A stretch of DNA of 17,271 bases, taken from CAZBJJ01 sp964492245. GTDB lineage: Bacteria; Spirochaetota; Spirochaetia; Treponematales; Breznakiellaceae. The notes below the pieces were generated by a model. That model saw nothing but the letters and a program-made list of their open reading frames with translations, searched no databases and had not been told where the DNA came from. Both the position numbers and the translations under genes were made by a program. Of the stretch, positions 12,946-17,271 are shown in pieces (the first letter of the stretch is position 1; each line of letters opens with the position of its first letter). The DNA lies in NCBI GenBank assembly GCA_964492245.1, contig CAZBJJ010000045.1, positions 1 through 17,271 of the forward strand, given 5' to 3'.

Positions 12946-15397
12946 ACTCCCAGGCGCAGTGCTCCTGGGCCTTTGCCGTATGGACGGCATTTTCGGCATA
13001 GCGTATAAGGGCATTTGTATTGATATAGGCAGGCGTGCCAGGCTTTGGGTGGATAATGCTGGTGCCAATACTTATACAGCTCTGTATGCGCTGCCCCTCG
13101 TGCAGAAAGTCCTTTCCGGCGGCAAAGTCGATAAGCCGGCCGGCGAGCTTTTCTAAGCGCTGCCAATTACAGCTGGGGATGACAATACAGTATTCATCGC
13201 CCCCCCAGCGCGCTAAGGTCTCCGGCTTTTTTATTATCGAGTTCATATACTGCGCAATGCTCTGAATAATCATATCGCCGGCGTCGTGCCCATAGGTATC
13301 GTTAATATGCTTTAGGCGATCGATATCGCAAATTAAAATGCCCAGGACATCCTCTTCGCGCTGCATACGGTTTATCTCCTGGTGCAGATGGGTAAGTACC
13401 CTTTTGCGGGACATAAGACCGGTTAGCTCATCGTAGGGCGATATAGGAGGTTTAAGGCGCATTGCCTTGCGCACCCTTCTAATTTCGCTGCGACTAATAG
13501 AGTTCTCGCCTTCGTCGTCCAGGCGCAGGCCCTCGGCCTGCGCACCACCGGTGGCGGTAATATGGGGAATATCAATAATAAAACGGCTACCAATCTGCCG
13601 CTGTCTATCTATGGGCGATTCACAGCTAATGCTGCCCCCCATAGCATCTAAAAGTCGCTTTGCAATGGTAAGTCCCAGCCCAGTGCCCCCATAGTCGCGG
13701 GAGACAAGGCCATCCTGCTGGCTAAAGGGCACAAAGAGGTAGCGGCGGTACTCTTCTAGGATACCAATACCGGTGTCCTCTACCGTAAAGCGCAGAGAAA
13801 CCTTCCAGGTCTTTTTTTCGCTATCGGCCTTGGGGGCATCCTCCTCGTTAAAGCTCTCCATAACCACCGAAACCGAACCGGAATCGGTAAATTTAATGGC
13901 ATTTCCCACAATGTTTATAAGAACTTGGCGCAATCTATCTATATCTAAAAGCACCAACTGCGGCAGCTTTGTCTTGGCAAAAAGGCTGAATTTAATTTTT
14001 TTCTCCTTTGCCGCAAAATAAAAAACATTGTGCAAATCTAAGAAAATCTGGCGCAAATTAAAGGGAATCATACGCAGCTCAATAATACCCGTTTCGCTTC
14101 GGGTAAAATCCAGCAAATCGTTTACCACCGCCAAAAGGCTACGCCCCGCAGAGCTCAGCGAATCCAAATAGGCCCGCCCCCGCGTATCGGCAATATAGGT
14201 CCCCAAAAGAGCGGCAAAGCCCAAAATAGAATTGAGCGGAGTGCGCAACTCGTGGCTTATCGAATCTATCATCTGGCTCTTTGCCCAGCTGGCCCTTTCG
14301 GCCTCTTTTTGGGCCAATTTTAAACGCTCCTCGCTTTCCCTTTGGGCGCTGATATTCCTAGCCGAGCCAATGATAATTTCGCTGTCCCTTACATAGGTCA
14401 GCGACCAGGAAAGCCAAACATGCCCCCCATTTTTAAGGCGCAGCCTGCACTGGATATCATTTTTATGAGTGGGCCCCTCCTCGGTAAAATTGGCCAATTC
14501 CAGAAAATTTTTGTCATCCGAGTGCTGATACTCCACTATAAAATGCCCCAGCACCTCTTCTTCCTCCCAGCCCAATTCGTTCTTCCAGCTGGGGTTTATT
14601 TTTAATATCTTCCCCTTCAGGTCCAAAATGCACAGACATTCGCTGCCCAGGTCGAAAAACAGGTCTATGTACCGCTTGGAAAGACGCAATTGGCGGGCCC
14701 GGTCTTCCAGCTCCTTTTCGAAGGAGGCCGTCAGGTCTAAGGAAAGCCGGCTGGTTATTAAAAGTATATAGCCTAAAACCCATAAAACAACCGAAACCGC
14801 AGCAACGAGAATTACAAAGCCAGGCATCTTGCCCATCGCCACATTTTCGTATACCTCTGATCTTGACTGGGCCACTCCAATGCGCAGGAAATTGAATAGG
14901 GCGTTTCCTAAAAACACAAAGGCAATAAAGCGGTTTATCCAGGGGCTGGCCTTTTTAGCCATCCGCAGATGGAAAAACACGGCTATACCATATAAAGAGC
15001 CCAAAAAAAAGCTGGAACTAATAAAATGCAGGGCAGAGCTGTCAAAAACATGGGCTAGGGGGCGAACAAGGGCAAGATAAAGGGCCGGTGGCAGATAAAA
15101 CCACCAAGACTGTCTATCGGCCTTTCCGTCGAAGGCGGCGGCCCCATGGAGCTGGAAACTGGCCGAGACAATAAAAATAGTGGAGGCAAAAATCTCTCCA
15201 AATGGCAGGAAAAACAAATGGCTATGCGCAAATAATAAATAGCCCAGGCCCAGCAGAACAAAGGAGAAAGCCCATAATATTATTCCCCGGTACTGTTTTG
15301 CCAATACTTTTAACCATACAAAGAAAAAGCCTATTGCTAGGCTCTCTATGCTAAAAAACAAGGCGAGGCTGCGTACATCAAAAGAAAAAACATTCAC
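12908..15397 (-). CDS. Seven-helix sensor histidine kinase fused to a GGDEF domain
   Basis: This 829-aa signalling protein has four parts. Seven hydrophobic helices span about 10-215. A PAS domain spans about 240-350. A histidine kinase follows, with phospho-acceptor His382 in SHELRTPLNS, N box NIVGNAIKFT, G1 DTGIGI and G2 GGTGLGLTIAK (about 375-612). The C-terminal GGDEF diguanylate cyclase domain is at about 655-815 (DELTGLMSRKRVL, CDIDRLKHINDTYGHD, GGDEY at 732-736). GGDEY is an accepted variant of the active site, so c-di-GMP synthesis is possible. The usual inhibitory RxxD site is replaced by KKPE. No receiver domain lies between kinase and cyclase, so the phosphoryl acceptor must be elsewhere or the kinase acts by conformation. 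The start codon is GTG (15397-15395) without a good Shine-Dalgarno sequence; GATACT lies 7 nt upstream. The MCP-like gene precedes it by 53 bp, probably in one operon. Its end overlaps lysS. Confidence 0.92.
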   Translation of the reverse strand: MNVFSFDVRSLALFFSIESLAIGFFFVWLKVLAKQYRGIILWAFSFVLLGLGYLLFAHSHLFFLPFGEIFASTIFIVSASFQLHGAAAFDGKADRQSWWFYLPPALYLALVRPLAHVFDSSALHFISSSFFLGSLYGIAVFFHLRMAKKASPWINRFIAFVFLGNALFNFLRIGVAQSRSEVYENVAMGKMPGFVILVAAVSVVLWVLGYILLITSRLSLDLTASFEKELEDRARQLRLSKRYIDLFFDLGSECLCILDLKGKILKINPSWKNELGWEEEEVLGHFIVEYQHSDDKNFLELANFTEEGPTHKNDIQCRLRLKNGGHVWLSWSLTYVRDSEIIIGSARNISAQRESEERLKLAQKEAERASWAKSQMIDSISHELRTPLNSILGFAALLGTYIADTRGRAYLDSLSSAGRSLLAVVNDLLDFTRSETGIIELRMIPFNLRQIFLDLHNVFYFAAKEKKIKFSLFAKTKLPQLVLLDIDRLRQVLINIVGNAIKFTDSGSVSVVMESFNEEDAPKADSEKKTWKVSLRFTVEDTGIGILEEYRRYLFVPFSQQDGLVSRDYGGTGLGLTIAKRLLDAMGGSISCESPIDRQRQIGSRFIIDIPHITATGGAQAEGLRLDDEGENSISRSEIRRVRKAMRLKPPISPYDELTGLMSRKRVLTHLHQEINRMQREEDVLGILICDIDRLKHINDTYGHDAGDMIIQSIAQYMNSIIKKPETLARWGGDEYCIVIPSCNWQRLEKLAGRLIDFAAGKDFLHEGQRIQSCISIGTSIIHPKPGTPAYINTNALIRYAENAVHTAKAQEHCAWEFIEVPSLELEQK
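12949..12969. terminator. Possible lysS terminator hairpin inside the kinase gene
   Basis: CCCAGG (12949-12954) and CCTGGG (12964-12969) form a 6-bp stem, 4 nt after the lysS stop, followed by only a short CTTTG. It is also coding sequence for the C-terminal residues of the opposing kinase, so a chance structure is likely. The position is the main argument in its favour. Confidence 0.25.
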
Positions 15398-15450
15398 CTT
15401 GCAAAGTATCGCTTATCCAGAGAAATTTTTCCAATAATTGTAATTAATTG

Positions 15451-17163
15451 TTAGAAAAACACCACTTCGTCGTGTATATGGCCCTCTTCGACCTCCACCT
15501 CGGCCAACTGTCCGCCTGCCTTTTTGTGTGCCAATATGGTAAAGCGCTGAATAATACTGCGCAGTCGCTCGCTGTCAATGCTGTCCAAGCTATCATCTAT
15601 ATTTTTAGATTCTAATTTCTGGCGATGTACCTCGGCACTCTGGCTAAATACTGTCTGGGTTTCTACAAGCTTATCTATAAGTATTTCGAAGTCCTTAATT
15701 TTTTCGCCGGCCCGATATATTTCGGTGGTAAAGCCAGGGGTAAAAAGATTAAAATTTTGCGTCTCTCGCAAAATGTTTTCGCGCAGAAGGTTTAATTCGC
15801 GCCGAATATCAAAAAAACTCTCCTGTATCCTACCGGTGCGTGTGGCCTCTTCCTCGGCTTGGAGGTTAAAATCCACAATAGACAGCTTGCTTTCGCCAAT
15901 AAACTGCCCCGTGGCATCGAGGGCTTTTTGAACATCCTCGCTTATTTTTTCGGTAAGGCGGGACATCTCGTGCACAGTATCCTGCATGCCCGGAAGGCCA
16001 GACTGCTTTGCCACCTCAATTCTGCTGGCAATATTGATTGTCTTAAACCGCGATATAATGCGAATAAAGGCCTTAAAGCGGGTCTCTAGGGCCTCTACCG
16101 TAGAGGCCAGGCGTTCGCCATTGCGGGCAATGAGCTGTTTTGTCTTTAGGTGGGCCCCAATGTCCTTGTTCACCTCGTCGAGCTTTTGGGCGGCCTGGCT
16201 AAAGATGCAGCTTTCGCAATTTTCCATGCTCTTGCGGCTGTATTCATCAATTAAATAATTCCGTCGCTTTTCGCCTTCCTCCAACACATTGGCAATAAGG
16301 CGGGCGTTTTCCTTTATTTTATCTACATTCTCCTGTAAATGCTGGCCAGCATCGGCCAAAATGCTGGCCGACAGTTCGCAAAGGTTTTTGCGAAAGACAA
16401 GGGGATCGGTATTTTCACCATTTTCCAAACCCTCAAGCTCTTCCAAGGCCATGAGAACATGATTTAAAGATTGCTGGACAATGTCCTGAGTTTGCACACT
16501 TTCCATAATCTTGCCCACAGGCTCGGTTACGCTGCGCGCCCACAGCAAAAGCTCTTTAAATTTTTTACTCATCTCTAAAAGCATGTTTTCCAAATTGTTA
16601 AACTGGGTATTTATTTTATCTTCCAGATTTTTAAAAAAATGCTCTTCCGCTTTCTCTAGGCCGTCGAGCTCCTCCCTAAATGTCTGAAACTGGCTGAGCA
16701 TATACTTCCCATTCTCGATAAGTTGGTCGGTCAATTGAATGGTCCGCCCAGAAAGGCGCTGTAGCTCATCGGTAATTACCGAAAAGGCCTTGCCGGCATG
16801 CCCACTTTTTAGCGCAACAGTCATGGCATTCAGGCTTATCAATTCCATTTCCATGCTGTCGTCTTTAATTTGGGCTATGCTATTGTCCAGGCCCCCCAGG
16901 CCCTGTATCCCCTTGTTCAGTGTTTCCAAGAGCTGGGTATCGCGTTCGTGCATGGCACTAAAATGCTCAATGGCCTGTTGCACATATTGATGGCTTGTTT
17001 GAAACAGCTGCTCCAAAGGTTCTTTGTCCTGATGGCTCTGCTCGAGGCTGTGCTGCATTTCTCGCTGTATTATGGGAAAGGTTGCCGCAAGTCCCAAAAA
17101 AAGGCTTTCAGACTCGGAGGCTAGATTTTCAATCTGCGTTTTCAATTCCTGGGTGTTATGCAT
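15451..17163 (-). CDS. Cytoplasmic chemoreceptor-like (MCP-like) coiled-coil protein
   Basis: This 570-aa protein has no membrane segment or signal peptide and is almost entirely helical. Residues about 91-150 resemble the methyl-accepting chemotaxis signalling hairpin: ELISLNAMTVALKSGHAGKA, then FSVITDELQRLSGRT. The pattern follows the MCP tip (LALNAAIEAARAGE, then FAVVADEVRKLAERT) but is divergent. A second, weaker copy is at about 368-420 (INIASRIEVAKQSGLPG, then VHEMSRLTEKI). A QDIVQQSLNHV motif between them is of a type seen in atypical chemoreceptors. Cys316 and Cys319 (CESC) could bind metal or sense redox state. The frame stays open 21 codons upstream, but through a repeat copy; I start at the ATG at 17163. 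No Shine-Dalgarno sequence is present. Interaction with CheA/CheW or with the neighbouring kinase is inference. Confidence 0.75.
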   Translation of the reverse strand: MHNTQELKTQIENLASESESLFLGLAATFPIIQREMQHSLEQSHQDKEPLEQLFQTSHQYVQQAIEHFSAMHERDTQLLETLNKGIQGLGGLDNSIAQIKDDSMEMELISLNAMTVALKSGHAGKAFSVITDELQRLSGRTIQLTDQLIENGKYMLSQFQTFREELDGLEKAEEHFFKNLEDKINTQFNNLENMLLEMSKKFKELLLWARSVTEPVGKIMESVQTQDIVQQSLNHVLMALEELEGLENGENTDPLVFRKNLCELSASILADAGQHLQENVDKIKENARLIANVLEEGEKRRNYLIDEYSRKSMENCESCIFSQAAQKLDEVNKDIGAHLKTKQLIARNGERLASTVEALETRFKAFIRIISRFKTINIASRIEVAKQSGLPGMQDTVHEMSRLTEKISEDVQKALDATGQFIGESKLSIVDFNLQAEEEATRTGRIQESFFDIRRELNLLRENILRETQNFNLFTPGFTTEIYRAGEKIKDFEILIDKLVETQTVFSQSAEVHRQKLESKNIDDSLDSIDSERLRSIIQRFTILAHKKAGGQLAEVEVEEGHIHDEVVFF

Positions 17164-17174
17164 ATTTACTGGAA

Positions 17175-17203
17175 AGTATAGTCTCGGCCGGCAAGTTGTG
17201 CAA
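17175..17203 (-). promoter_or_regulatory. Probable promoter of the MCP-like gene
   Basis: On the minus strand TTGCAC (17203-17198, 3/6) and TATACT (17180-17175, 5/6) are 17 bp apart. The expected +1 at about 17168 lies 5 nt before the ATG, again with no Shine-Dalgarno sequence. The 28-bp repeat copy begins 5 bp upstream of the -35 box. Confidence 0.45.
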
Positions 17204-17208
17204 TGGTA

Positions 17209-17243
17209 GTGCCCCAAACCTTGCACCTAGCCCCCCGGGGCTA
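17209..17243 (+). repeat. Diverged solo copy of the 28-bp repeat with an inverted-repeat tail
   Basis: Bases 17209-17230 match the repeat unit at 18 of 22 positions (GTGCCCCAAACC then TTGCACCTAG). Like the copy at 1-32 it has CCCCAAA in place of CCCCGAA, and it runs into an inverted repeat: TAGCCCC (17228-17234) and GGGGCTA (17237-17243). It could form a hairpin at the end of a minus-strand gene just outside the window. Confidence 0.6.
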
Positions 17244-17271
17244 ATCCTCCAAACTCGCTCGGACATATTTA
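17241..17271 (-). CDS. Possible 3' end of a gene beyond the window
   Basis: On the minus strand the last bases read KYVRASLED followed by TAG (17243-17241). Only nine residues are seen, so no function can be given. The reading frame is guessed from the plausible composition and from a stop codon falling at the inverted repeat, where a gene end would be expected. Confidence 0.2.
   Translation of the reverse strand, partial: KYVRASLED

Noticed and set aside
16940..16970. Another sigma-54-like TGGCAC with a nearby TGC inside the MCP-like gene
   Set aside because: The GG-to-GC spacing is 9, not 10, and it lies within coding sequence.
17164..17226. A longer start of the MCP-like protein at 17226
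   Set aside because: The added 21 residues come from the repeat copy and the promoter region and do not look like protein.

Overview
This window looks like chromosomal DNA from a spirochaete, probably a Treponema/Spirochaeta relative. The pointers are a class I lysyl-tRNA synthetase, a lipoprotein with a relaxed lipobox, a large membrane class III cyclase, a histidine kinase/GGDEF protein, a soluble chemoreceptor-like protein, and a sigma-70 gene behind a sigma-54 promoter (compare RpoN-RpoS in Borrelia). The lineage is inferred from gene content only. Nothing looks like phage, an insertion sequence or CRISPR.

Layout. Positions 1-2687 (+): nadE, a small TPR-like protein of unknown function, then a short sigma-70-family factor. 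The sigma gene is preceded by a consensus sigma-54 promoter (1770-1785). Positions 2718-3407 (-): a PHP-domain phosphoesterase. Positions 3408-3759: a gene-free stretch with a 28-bp tandem-repeat array, interrupted by exactly 100 N (an assembly gap). Positions 3760-12945 (+): a DUF554 membrane protein, guaB-guaA (GMP synthesis), a TPR-like lipoprotein, an adenylate cyclase and class I lysS. Positions 12908-17163 (-): a sensor histidine kinase fused to GGDEF, preceded in the same direction by a cytoplasmic MCP-like protein. The kinase gene overlaps the 3' end of lysS by 38 bp.

The most notable non-coding signals are these. (1) The sigma-54 promoter of the sigma-70 gene suggests a sigma cascade. 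(2) A 28-bp repeat family occurs at four intergenic places, always on the same strand and next to predicted promoters. (3) Several genes have no Shine-Dalgarno sequence and a -10-like box only about 6-12 nt before the start codon, which predicts leaderless or near-leaderless mRNAs; other genes in the window have strong Shine-Dalgarno sequences. (4) A cluster of three GC-rich hairpins lies between guaA and the lipoprotein gene.

Functionally the window joins nucleotide and cofactor metabolism (NAD, GMP) and translation (LysRS) with second-messenger and sensory signalling (cAMP, probably c-di-GMP, chemoreceptor-like). There is no clear pathway-specific accessory island. The repeat family and the regulatory architecture are the least explained parts.
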